Source: Lachnospiraceae bacterium UBA7205
Lineage (GTDB): Bacteria > Bacillota > Clostridia > Lachnospirales > Lachnospiraceae
Assembly (NCBI GenBank): GCA_002490665.1
Contig: DKUL01000057.1
Coordinates: 62,001-126,000 of the forward strand
DNA: 64,000 nucleotides
Direction: 5' to 3'
This document shows, piece after piece, positions 16,080 to 26,200 of this stretch; position 1 is the first letter of the stretch; each line of letters starts with the position of its first letter. The translations under genes and the position numbers were made by a program. The notes beneath the pieces are model-generated. The model had not been told where the DNA came from. It searched no databases and was given only the letters and a program-made list of their open reading frames with translations.

Positions 16080-17113
16080 ACATATTTCCTCATCGAAATC
16101 TCTATAATCCTCTGGCACAGGTCACTGAAATCCATCCCCACGGCGGCAGCTTCCTGCGGCAGAAGCGAGGTCGGCGTCATACCCGGAAGGGTGTTTGCTT
16201 CCAGACAGTAAAATTTCCATTCATTGTCCATGCGGAAATCCATCCGCGCATAGGTCTTTAGCCGCAGCGTACGGTACACCGCCTCCGCGCAGGACTGCAT
16301 TGCCTTTGTCACATTGGCATCAAGCTCTGCCGGACAGGTCTCGACCGTCGAACCCGCCTGATATTTATTTTTGTAATCATAAAATCCTACCTTCGGTGCA
16401 ATCTCTATCACGGGGAGCGCCGTGCCGTCCATGACGCCGACGGAAAACTCCCTGCCGTCTATGTACTGCTCGATAATGACCCTGTTTTCAAATGAAAATG
16501 CCTTTTCCAACGCAGTGCCGAGCTGCGCTTTGTCCTCTGCCATATACACGCCCACGCTGGAACCGCCACAGTTTACCTTGACAATGCACGGAAAAATGTT
16601 CCATGCCTCGACAAGCTTCGTCTCATTGCGGCAGACTGTGATTCCTTTCGGCGTCGGTATGCCATATTTGTGAAAAAGCTCCTTGGAAATTGCCTTATCC
16701 ATCGCAAGTGCGCTCGAAAGATAGTCCGTTCCGGTATACTTGATATCCAGCAGGTCAAACATTGCCTGTATCCTTCCGTCCTCCCCATTCTGCCCATGAA
16801 GCGCAAGGAACACGATATCTGCCTGCGAACAGATTTTCATCACATTGGGACCTATCGCACATTCCGGATTGTCCTGCCGCATCGCCTTCACTGCGCTGAT
16901 GTCCGGATTGCTTTCCGATATCACGCCAAAATTTTCACTCCAGTCCTTCTCTACGCAAAAAATATCATCGGCATCCTGCATATAGCCAAGATACACGTCG
17001 AGGAGCACAACCGTGTGCCCCTTTTTTCTTAATGCCTGATATATCATGCTCCCAGTGACAAGTGACACATCGCGCTCTGTACTGATTCCCCCCGCCAAAA
17101 CAACAATTTTCAT
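16076..17113 (-). CDS. ddl: D-alanine--D-alanine ligase
   Basis: A 345-residue ATP-grasp ligase. The N-terminal MKIVVLAGGISTERDVSLVT is typical, followed by LALHGQNGEDGRIQ, the central KVNCGGSSVGVYM loop, and the C-terminal metal-binding RMDFRMDNEW and LEANTLPGMTPTSLLPQEA. The frame is open to 17233 but that would overlap the upstream gene. MKIVVL at 17113 with GGGATA before it fits the family N-terminus. Slightly longer than most Ddl (about 310-350). It overlaps murF by 4 bases, so the pair is translated together. Confidence 0.94.
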   Translation of the reverse strand: MKIVVLAGGISTERDVSLVTGSMIYQALRKKGHTVVLLDVYLGYMQDADDIFCVEKDWSENFGVISESNPDISAVKAMRQDNPECAIGPNVMKICSQADIVFLALHGQNGEDGRIQAMFDLLDIKYTGTDYLSSALAMDKAISKELFHKYGIPTPKGITVCRNETKLVEAWNIFPCIVKVNCGGSSVGVYMAEDKAQLGTALEKAFSFENRVIIEQYIDGREFSVGVMDGTALPVIEIAPKVGFYDYKNKYQAGSTVETCPAELDANVTKAMQSCAEAVYRTLRLKTYARMDFRMDNEWKFYCLEANTLPGMTPTSLLPQEAAAVGMDFSDLCQRIIEISMRKYV

Positions 17114-17174
17114 TCGATATCCCATACCCTTTCCAAAATATATCGCAACCATACATAATAAATATACCACCACG

Positions 17175-18620
17175 CTATTCCGAAACCACTTCGCTGTCCG
17201 GGCTGTAACCACTGAGATTCTTGAGCAGATCACTCATCCCCAGCAGCATGATTCCGTTCCACTCCAGATCTGTCCCCTGTGCTTCATCCGTATTCTTCCA
17301 TCTCCCATCCGCCCCAATATAACAGGTTCCGGACTCATTAAGCCCACCCATATATTGTATGGTATTCTCAATAATTAGTGTATATTCCTTGCTCGGCGTG
17401 AGATAATTGATAAAGCTCAGGTGCAGCAGATGGTTCATATTCTCTGCCACAGTCCTGCTGCCAACGCCAAACACCACATCATCCATGGCAGCCTCGCAGA
17501 TTGCCTCCGTCCGTTCCATCAAATCCTTCATGACATAAGTACAGAGGTCCCTGTCCGTTCCCTTGTCCGCGCTGATGTATGCCAGCACACCATAAAAGAC
17601 AAAACGACCATCCGAATAGTCTTTTTCCCTTTCCTTTAAAAACTGCTCTGCCAATGTTTTGTACTGCGTGCTTCCCTCCTCATGAAAAAGCTGTGCCGCG
17701 GCATAAAACCTTGCATTTTTTTCTGCATCCGTGCTGCATCCCCTGCTCTCAAGCCACTCCCATGCGCGCATGGCAGCCTCCTTGTACTCCTTGTCCACGC
17801 TGGACTCATACCTTCCAAACACATGGCGGCCCATCTCCATAATCCCGCAGAATGCCGCTGTCGCCTCATAATCCCCATACAGACTTCCATCACCCTGCTG
17901 TTGGGAAATCATCCATTTCCCCACGTACAAGAGCTGTGTGACAAGCTGCTTGTCCTGCTCGTCCGCACCCAGATGCCCATATGCCGACTCGAACAGCGTG
18001 CCGTTGCATTGCAGCGCATACATAATCACATGCATACCGAAAGCCGCCCCGCAAATTCCCTGCGCGCTCTCCTCGAGACTGACATCGGAGGCATTTTTCA
18101 GCATATTCAGAAAAAGGTTTTCATACGCATCCTCCGCAATGCAAAACGGATAGGACTGCCCTACCACATCCGTGAGAATGTAGTATGTCCCTGGTTCGTC
18201 AAAGGACGTGAAATCTGCCACACAAAACTGCTGTCCGTTTGCCCTGTCCCCCACCGCATCCGGTATTTTTCCAATATGCACCACGGCACCGTCCTGTCTT
18301 CGCACGACACGAAACGTTCTTCCATGCTGTCCGCCTGCAAACACGATATGCTTCTCCCTGCCCGCAGCGTACCCTGCCATGTCCACATATATCGCCGGCC
18401 TGCTTACCGGCGCTTCCACGCCATATGATGCGAGCACCGTGCCAAATCCGGTTTCCGGCGCCGGCTCAGCCTGCTGTGTACCATCTGCCGCACTTTCGTC
18501 TGCCTGCTGCTTCTCAGCCGGCGGCTGTTTCCCATTTGTACAGGCACATGCCAAAGCACCCAGTATCAGCGACAGACAGCATAACACTGTCCTGCAAAAT
18601 CCCGTCTTATACCCATGCAT
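17175..18620 (-). CDS. GH9-like lipoprotein with CelD-type N-terminal domain, probably not a classical cellulase
   Basis: A 481-residue lipoprotein with the signal ending ALACAC and a Gln/Glu/Ala-rich linker. An Ig-like domain resembling CelD_N follows (IYVDMAGYAAGREKHIVFAG, FRVVRRQDGAVVHIG, DEPGTYYI), then an alpha-helical domain of about 330 residues in GH9 order. The usual GH9 catalytic block with GWYDAGDY is not seen; the comparable place reads GDGSLYGDYEATAAF. The C-terminal active-site block is also weak (YMGGLNESGTCYIGADG). It may be a divergent hydrolase or a binding protein. MEIIM gives two starts. The second (18620) is 6 bases from GGAG and is preferred. It is 61 bases upstream of ddl and perhaps co-transcribed. 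Confidence 0.65.
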   Translation of the reverse strand: MHGYKTGFCRTVLCCLSLILGALACACTNGKQPPAEKQQADESAADGTQQAEPAPETGFGTVLASYGVEAPVSRPAIYVDMAGYAAGREKHIVFAGGQHGRTFRVVRRQDGAVVHIGKIPDAVGDRANGQQFCVADFTSFDEPGTYYILTDVVGQSYPFCIAEDAYENLFLNMLKNASDVSLEESAQGICGAAFGMHVIMYALQCNGTLFESAYGHLGADEQDKQLVTQLLYVGKWMISQQQGDGSLYGDYEATAAFCGIMEMGRHVFGRYESSVDKEYKEAAMRAWEWLESRGCSTDAEKNARFYAAAQLFHEEGSTQYKTLAEQFLKEREKDYSDGRFVFYGVLAYISADKGTDRDLCTYVMKDLMERTEAICEAAMDDVVFGVGSRTVAENMNHLLHLSFINYLTPSKEYTLIIENTIQYMGGLNESGTCYIGADGRWKNTDEAQGTDLEWNGIMLLGMSDLLKNLSGYSPDSEVVSE

Positions 18621-18774
18621 AATAATCTCCATGCCGCCTCCGGCGACTTAACAAGTAATCTGTAAACAGTTCCTTACTTATTCTACACTCAATTGAGCCT
18701 TAAGTAAAGACTTTCATTTCCAAGCGTTTGCTGACATATTTCCTTACGTCCCCTGTGCAATCGAGTAGGGGAAT

Positions 18775-18839
18775 GTCCTTCTCCACTACTCGCCGCGCGC
18801 CCCATGCGCCGCCTTAGCGGCATATTTCCTCTGCATGGG
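18775..18839 (-). repeat. Dispersed GC-rich repeat, copy A
   Basis: Read on the minus strand it runs from CCCATGCAGAGG to GGAGAAGGAC and contains ATATGCCGCT and GGGGCGCGCGGCG. It aligns almost end to end with copy B at 43005-43064 and partly with copy C at 33654-33700. It can fold (GCCGC/GCGGC inside CCCCATGC/GCATGGGG). It begins about 10 bases after the ackA terminator. Confidence 0.65.
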
Positions 18840-18848
18840 GCTGCGCAT

Positions 18849-18892
18849 AAAAAAGGTGTATTGCCTTGTTCATTCCATGCGGCAATACACCT
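18849..18892 (-). terminator. ackA terminator
   Basis: A 12-base perfect stem, AGGTGTATTGCC (18854-18865) with GGCAATACACCT (18881-18892), followed by a U-run on the minus strand. Confidence 0.9.
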
Positions 18893-18911
18893 CTGCTTCC
18901 TCTTATTCTTT

Positions 18912-20108
18912 TTAAAAGGTCACCAGCGCCGCCGTCTGCCTTGCAATCGCGAGCTCCTCGTTTGTCGGAACGCACAGAAGCGCAACCTTGCTTGCTTCTG
19001 TGGAAATCACCCTGTCCTCTCCCCGGACGTTGTTCTTTTCCAAGTCGATCTCCGTGCCAAGGTAGCCCAGGTACTTCGCAATCTCGACGCGCCCTGAGAT
19101 ATTGTTCTCGCCGACGCCTGCCGTGAACGCGATGGCATCCACGCCGTTCATTGCCGCCGCGTACGCGCCGATATATTTCGCCACACTGTAGTAAAATGCG
19201 TCGAGTGTCACCCGCGCAAGCTGGTTGCCGTCATTTGCCGCTGCCTCGATGTCCCTGAAATCGGATGAGACCCTTGACATGCCAAGCACGCCTGACTTTT
19301 TGTTCAGCACATTGTTCATCTGGGCAGGCGTGAGGTTCTCCTTCTGGCAGATAAAGTCACAGATTGCCGGGTCGATGCTTCCGGAGCGGGTACCCATGAT
19401 GATTCCCTCAAGCGGGGTCAGTCCCATTGAGGTGTCCACGCATTTTCCGTGGTCTACGGCAGACACGGAGCCGCCGTTCCCAAGGTGGCACACGATGATT
19501 TTTAAGTCATTCCTTGTCTTGCCGAGTATCTCTGCCGCCCGCGCCGACACATAGTCATGGCTTGTACCATGGAATCCATAGCGGCGCACCTTGTATTTCT
19601 CATAATACTCGTATGGAAGCCCGTACAGATACGCCTTCTCCGGCATTGTCTGGTGGAATGCCGTGTCGAATACCGCAACCATCGGCACATTCGGCATGAT
19701 TTCCCTGCAGGAATTGATTCCGATAAGGTTTGCCGGATTGTGGAGCGGGGCAAGGTCATTGCACTCCTCGATTGCCTTCATCACCTCGTCATTGATGACC
19801 ACGGAGGACGCGAACTTCTCGCCGCCGTGTACGACACGGTGTCCGACTGCATTGATTTCGTCCAGCGACTTGACGACGCCGTGGTCTGGATTGGTGAGCG
19901 CGTCAATCACAAGCTTCACTGCTACCGTGTGGTTTGGCATCGGTGTCTCGATTTTGACCTTGTCCTTTCCCGCGGGCGTGTGCGTGAGCACGCTTCCGTC
20001 AATGCCGATGCGTTCGCAGAGCCCCTTTGCAAGCACTGCCTCGGTGGCGCTGTCAATGAGCTGGTACTTGAGTGAGGAGCTGCCGCAGTTGATTACTAAA
20101 ATGTTCAT
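18912..20108 (-). CDS. ackA: Acetate kinase
   Basis: A 398-residue ASKHA-fold kinase that makes ATP and acetate from acetyl phosphate. The N-terminal NCGSSSLKYQLID phosphate loop, RVVHGGEKF, DTAFHQTMPEKAYLYGLPYE, HLGNGGSVSAVDHGKCVDTS and FTAGVGENN are all present. The start has TGGAGGGAT about 7 bases upstream. Unlike many Clostridia it has no adjacent pta gene. A cre-like box lies 73-88 bases before the start. B. subtilis ackA is activated by CcpA through an upstream cre, so similar control is plausible. Confidence 0.97.
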   Translation of the reverse strand: MNILVINCGSSSLKYQLIDSATEAVLAKGLCERIGIDGSVLTHTPAGKDKVKIETPMPNHTVAVKLVIDALTNPDHGVVKSLDEINAVGHRVVHGGEKFASSVVINDEVMKAIEECNDLAPLHNPANLIGINSCREIMPNVPMVAVFDTAFHQTMPEKAYLYGLPYEYYEKYKVRRYGFHGTSHDYVSARAAEILGKTRNDLKIIVCHLGNGGSVSAVDHGKCVDTSMGLTPLEGIIMGTRSGSIDPAICDFICQKENLTPAQMNNVLNKKSGVLGMSRVSSDFRDIEAAANDGNQLARVTLDAFYYSVAKYIGAYAAAMNGVDAIAFTAGVGENNISGRVEIAKYLGYLGTEIDLEKNNVRGEDRVISTEASKVALLCVPTNEELAIARQTAALVTF

Positions 20109-20180
20109 TGTATTATCCCTCCATATAAAATGATTCTGTTTTCCCTTGAATACTTTAAGTTTACTACGGATTCCGGAAAA

Positions 20181-20196
20181 TTGAAAGTGCTTACAT
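20181..20196. promoter_or_regulatory. Cre-like box upstream of ackA
   Basis: TTGAAAGTGCTTACAT fits the CcpA cre consensus at all but one central base. It shares the core GCTTACA with the sites at 9042-9057 and 33359-33372. Confidence 0.55.
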
Positions 20197-20213
20197 CAAA
20201 TTTTTTTCACAAA

Positions 20214-20239
20214 AATATCCCCCTTTTCAGGGGGATATT
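20214..20239 (-). terminator. Terminator of the giant pectinase gene
   Basis: AATATCCCCC (20214-20223) pairs perfectly with GGGGGATATT (20230-20239), loop of 6. A U-run follows on the minus strand, 12 bases past the stop codon. Confidence 0.92.
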
Positions 20240-20250
20240 CTTATTGTCGG

Positions 20251-23200
20251 TCAGTTCTCTTCCTGTAGGACAATTTCATAAACAAGCTTCAGGGTTCCTT
20301 TGTATGAGCCCTTGCCCGTAAGTGTCACTGTTGCCCTGCCTGCCTTTTTGTTGTTCGCATAGCCCTTAACCTCGAAGTCCTTGTCATATTCCAGCTCTTT
20401 TCCCCAGAGACTGATTCTGCTTATTCTGGGGCTGTCCCCCTCGACATACCAGAAGTCTTCTTCTGCGAGCTGTACGCCGCCTGAAAGCGCTTCTTTCGCC
20501 ACAACCTTCTTATCGAATGGCACAAAGTCCGCATATGCGATATCATCTGATTCCACAACCTTATATTTGATTGTCTTTTGTCCGCCATAGCTTCCAATGC
20601 CCCTGATAACAACCGATGCTGTCTTTCCGGCCTTTGTATTGTTCTTGTAGCTAGGCTTTCCTGTCTTTGCGTCCATTGCGATTGCAAAGTCCTTACCCAG
20701 CTCCAGTTCCTCATTGTTTAACAAAATCTTTCCCTTTAAGAGTTCCGCGTCAAGAACCGCTCCTTCCTCCGCGTCTGTGTACTGTGCATAAATTGGCAGT
20801 ACCTGCGCCTTGTCTATGCTCCAGTTCATCTTGTCAATCTTGTACGTGACAACCTTCTGTCCGCCGTAATTGCCAATGCCGCGTATGGTTACCTTTGCCG
20901 TTCCGACCTTGCCCGTGTCCACATAGGTTGTCTTGTCAATCACGAAATCCGTGTTGCAGTAGAGCTCTTTCCCGCCAAGTGTGACGCGGCTCACTGTCAG
21001 TCCGGCCTTATCCGTATAGTAGAAGTCGCTTGTCGACAGTTCCCTGAAGTTGGAGGCCTGTGAAATATACTTCGGGTTCAGTGCCTTGACAGAAGCCTTT
21101 GCGATATCTCCCCGCTCAACAATCCTGTAGGTTGTGGTCAGGGCGCCCGACGCTGCATTCACATAATTTGTACTTCTCGCCGATGCATAAATCTTCACTG
21201 TCACCTCTGTTCCTGCGGGAACCGGGGCGCTCAGCCTGTCGCCTTCCTTAAATGTCACTGTCTGTACGCTTCCGTCAGCGCCTGTTGTCTTATACTCGTA
21301 CTCCGTCAGCTTCGCATCATAATCCGTGCTTGATGAAAGCGCCTTTCCATCATCCGTGACAACAATCTTTGTCTTATAGTTGGTATTGGTCTCCTTGTAC
21401 ACGACATCGTTTGCCACTGCCACAATGCCTGATTCGGAATCCGTCATCACTGTCGGCTGGATTGTGTACGCTACCTTCAGACTGCCCTTAAAACCATTTT
21501 TGCCCTTGATGGTAATTGTCGGCGGGTTTGCCTCGTCCGCTGTCCTTGCCATCTTGTTGTTGCTGTAGGACAGTGTATAATCCTTGCCTGGCTTCAGCTT
21601 GTTGCTGTTTACGGAAAGACTGACTGTCGGCATGCTTCCGTTTTTCTCGTAATGGACTGGTGTCTGCAATTTTCCGTTATTGACATCCCTTACAACCTCA
21701 TTGACATTTACAGCCGAGAGGTCATAGGCGTTGACTTTAATGGTTCTTGATACCGTGCCGGAATAATTGTTAATCCCCTTGAAGGTTACGGTTGCCGTGC
21801 CAGCCTTGTCATTATTCTTGTAGGTCAGGGTATAATCCCGGTTTGGCTTCAGCTGTACTGCCGCCTCTCCTTCTCCCATGGATATTCTGGTGTTTGTAAG
21901 CTTCACTGCCTGTCCGGCATAGTCAATCTCGTTTCCGGTCAGAGCCAGCGGCTTCTTTACGATGCCGTTGCTGAATGATGCGCTGACTGCTGCATCCCTG
22001 AGATTTCCGCCTACAATCTTGAATGTCACTGTCTTTGTGCCGAAATAATGTACGTTGTCGCCAGCAACCTCAACCGTTGCCGTTCCGATATCCGTATTGC
22101 TGCGATAATCCACCTTGTAATACTCGGTGTTCAGGACATTGCCTTTGTACTTCACGTCCCCAATGGATGGTGTCATCGCTGCGCCCGTGTATACCTGGTT
22201 TGCAATCTTACCCACACTTGCCTTGCTCATAAGCACTGCATTGGCATCATTCTTGTCGACAATGATAAACTGCATCGTCCTGCTTCCGGTAAAGTTCGTT
22301 GATTTTGCGGTGAGCGCCACATCATAAACACCCGGTTCCGTATATGCCACGCTTGTATCATATGTGTAATCCTTGTTGGACAGCTTCTTGCCGTTCAATG
22401 TTACGACCGGCTTTGGCTTCTGTGCCCTTCCGTTTGACAATACTGCCGCCGCAGGCGCTGATATTCCCTTGTCCGCGCCGAGGTCTACCGGCCTGATGTC
22501 GAATGTCTTTGTGTATGTCCCGACATATTTTCCCTTGCCTGTTACCATGACAAGCGGTATTTTATTTTCGGGAACATCCTTGAACTGTTCCTCACCACTC
22601 ACGTATGCTGCTGTATTGTTCTTAAACTTGATTGTGTAATCCTTGCCTTCCGTGAGAAGGTTGGTGCCTACATATACATGGACATCCGGTTTTACAGCCT
22701 TTCCTGTGTACTGAATCACGCTGCTTCCCTGTCCTGTGTATACGATTTGCCTGATATCCGCAATCCACAGGCCTGTCGGAACCACGCCATCCTCCGGCAT
22801 GTCGCCCGGAAGAATGCCTGATGAACTGCTGTCCGTATCATCTCCTTTTGCAATGTCGCCGTCTGTCTCTGCACCGGGAACCACTTCTTCCGACTTTGTG
22901 CCGCCAAGGGCTGCATCTGTCTTCGCATTTTCTGTCAGTTCAAGGTAGCCGTGCATGTCGATTGTGCCGTCTGCCCTTCTTGTGATGCCGCCTGCCGCAA
23001 GCGCCTTTGCCGTGTCAAGGCTTACGAACCAGTCGTCCGTAACCTTATCCTTGGCTGTGTTCAATGAACTGATTCCGTTAAAGAAGTAGTTCGTGTCATT
23101 GTATACTGCCTTGTATAGCTCGCTGTCCCTGACTGCCTGCGCACCCTTGAATACAAGCTGCTCTGTTACCTTGTTTGACTTCTTGTAGGAGATGACTCCC

Positions 23201-26200
23201 TTTGCCTCATAGTTTGTCTGTGTCGCCGTATTGGTGTACATTGCCACATTGTACGATTCATTGTCAAATGAGACCGAATTGTATGCCTTGATATCCGGGC
23301 AGCTGTTCGAGTCAATACCCTTTGCCTTGTTGGCAAATGCTAGGCTGTTCTCAACCTTATGTCCGCCCTTGAGGCTGTCTCCGCCCATCTTGAAGCCGTT
23401 GCCGTTTCCGGCATTGATTTCGTTGCCGTTTTCATCCAGTATGTATCCGTTCTTGAACGCGATACTGTTCCTGATTGTCACTGCGCCAATGCTTCCTGAC
23501 TGAACCTTTGCAAACAAATCCCAGCCGTCATCCGCATTGTAGCACGCGATACATCCGTCAAATACATTTCCGTCGCCAATCGTGAGCTTCGCCGCAAATC
23601 CGTCCGCATCCTCATAACCCAGATCCGAGTTGAGGTAGGAAGAGCAGTTCAGAATCAGATTGTGTGCCGGCCATTCCTCCCAGCCGTCCGTTCCAAGCAG
23701 ACGGCCAATCTGAATACCTGTATTGCCGTTTCTGTATGCCTGAATCCTGTCGAGTGTATTGTAGCTTCCTGATACCTTGATACCATCCTGCGCATCCGAG
23801 GAATTGGTTACGTCAAATCCCCTAAAGTACCAGTAATCGCCCGCAAGGCTCATGCCCAGGCACCGTTTCTGGAAGTCAAATACTGGTCTTGTCGCCGCAT
23901 CCGGGTCTGCTATCATGTAAATGCGCTTGTCGGCGGTGCCGTTGATGCCCCGCTCAACCTTTATCGTGCTGGTCAGCTTATAGGTGCCTTCCATGATGAC
24001 AATGGTCTGTCCGGGCTGCACCCACTTGACAGCCGTATAAACATCAAGCGGATTGTCCTTCGTGCCGTTTCCTGACGCCGTGCCGTCAACTGCCACATAG
24101 AGCGTCTCGCCCTCCGCGCCGTACTTCCTGAAGTTTACATTGTGCGAGAAAACCTGTGCGTCATAGCTTGTAAGCTCCGTGTAGTCGTTTGGCTGGTATG
24201 CCTTATCCGGTGTAAATGTCACCTTAAAGTTATTCATTCCGATATCCAGCCTGACTTTTTCCTTAAGGTAGCTCTTTTTGTCCTTATCCTCTGCCGCAGT
24301 CGTTACCTTGTAGTCCGCATCAATTACTTTTACATTTGCATCATCCCTGACTGTCACATGACCATTCCAGTTTGCCGTGAAGATCAGTTCATATTCCGGT
24401 GTGTTGGACACGGATGCCGATGTAATGCTGCATGACGGTGTCACATACACGGTCTCCCGTTCTTCTGCCGGAGCGTCGTCCGCAGGATTGATGGTCTTAA
24501 AGTCAATATCTGTCGCTGTGATCCTTGCGTTTCTTGATGCCACAAAGCCGACATAGATGTTCTCCGGGTCAAGCTTTGTCAGCTCATTCCTGTCAAGGTC
24601 ATAATATAGCTTCTCGCCCAGTACCTTGCCATTCAGGTCCAGGTACCTTAACCAGTATCCGGTATTGTTTCTCTGAATCTGGAGCTTGAAGGTTGTCAGA
24701 AGCTTGTCTGCCTGTGTTCCTGTTGGCGCCTTGTCTGCCGGGACATAATTTCCAAGGATATTGTAGGTTCCGGCACCGAGCCTTGCACAGCTTGTCTCAA
24801 GCGTCGTGTTGTCATACTCGTGCTTAAAGCCTTCCGGAAGTGTCGCGTTGCCTGCCTTGACTTCCGCCACGCCCTCCGCAGTCGCACCGGTCTTTGCAAT
24901 GGTGCCAAGACCAAGCTTCATCGAAATCTTCGGGTAATTTTCATCTGTTGTAACATGCTCGCCGTCATAGCGGTACTCCACCTTTGTCGCCAGGTTCTGG
25001 AATGAGTTGTTCCAGAGCGTCGTGCTGTCATACGGCTCACCCACTGTATCAGAGACCATCAGTCCCATGCCTTCCTGGCCGTTTGACAACGTCCAGTTGT
25101 CCACCGTGATTGTCGCTGTCAGCGTAAAGTTTTCTGTCGCAGGGTCAATCGCCGTATAGTAGAATGCCAGTCCGTCCGTCGATGCCGGCACAATCTTGCC
25201 CTTGCCGTTCTCCGAGTACACCGTCACCTTTCCATCTGCCACGCTGCCCTCAAATCCGTTGTCATTCTCGTTCGTGGAGGAACCATATGCCGAGAACGAC
25301 CATGTCCGCATGTTCTCGTCCTTGACGGTCTCCGTAATCGTGCCTGCGCCCTCTGATATTTCCTTTGCTTCGCCTTCGCCGCGGACTGCCCTTACTTCAA
25401 AGGTGTATTCCTTTCCGATTTCCAGTCCCTCGGTAATCTTGTGTTTCAGTTTGTTCGTTTCAATGACAATCTCAGTATCCTTTACGGAAAGGATATAGCT
25501 GTCTGCCTCCTTCACGGATGACCACTCAAGCTCTATCGCCCCGCCGCCCTTGCAGGTCGCGCTCTTAAATTTCGGCGTTCCCAAAAGAAGCTTAAAGTCA
25601 TACGGCTCACTGGCATTCGATACCTTCTTCTCCGTCTCGCCCTCCCGGGTCGCGGTTGCCTGGAACGTATATTTCCCGGATGCCTTCGGTGTCATTGATG
25701 CCGTCACTGTCGAGACGCCCGACACTGTCTTCTCCACGGATTCCACAAGGTTTCCGTCGCTGTCCATCATGTCGATTGTCAGGGCATCTGCACCGTCCGT
25801 CCCCATTACCATCGCAACGGTGACTTCCATGGTGCCTACCGTGATGTCATCCTGCTTTGCCGTTCCCTGCACAACCTTTGTAATTGCCGGAGGCGCTACC
25901 GCGTTCCAACGCTCGCGGATTTCAGGCGCCTGCTCGCCGATTTCAACGACTACCTTGAAAATATAATTGTTTCCTACGGTATTACCCAGGTAATACTTTC
26001 CTGCCTCGCTTAACTTGAACTTGGTAAGGTATGCCTGGTTTGCAACGGTATCCAGCGTGGAGGTGTCCCCAATGCCTTCCTCGTTGACAATCGTCAGTCC
26101 GCGTCCTGCGGATCCGCACGCCCACCATACCGTCACAACCGCCTGGTCGGTCGTTGTAAACTCGATGACGTTCTTCTCGGTGTCCATCGTGCCGCCAAAG

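Larger units (their letters stand above)
18633..18911. other. Gene-poor region between ackA and the GH9-like gene
   Basis: Contains the ackA terminator, a GC-rich dispersed repeat (18775-18839), a possible 44-codon ORF on the minus strand (18689-18823, preceded by AGAGG) and an AT-rich probable promoter zone. The small ORF lies partly inside the repeat and is not called as a gene. Confidence 0.5.

Noticed and set aside
18689..18823. 44-codon minus-strand ORF (starts MPLRRRMGRA) with an AGAGG site
   Set aside because: It begins inside a dispersed repeat whose second copy does not keep the frame, so coding is not supported; kept only as an observation within the repeat finding.
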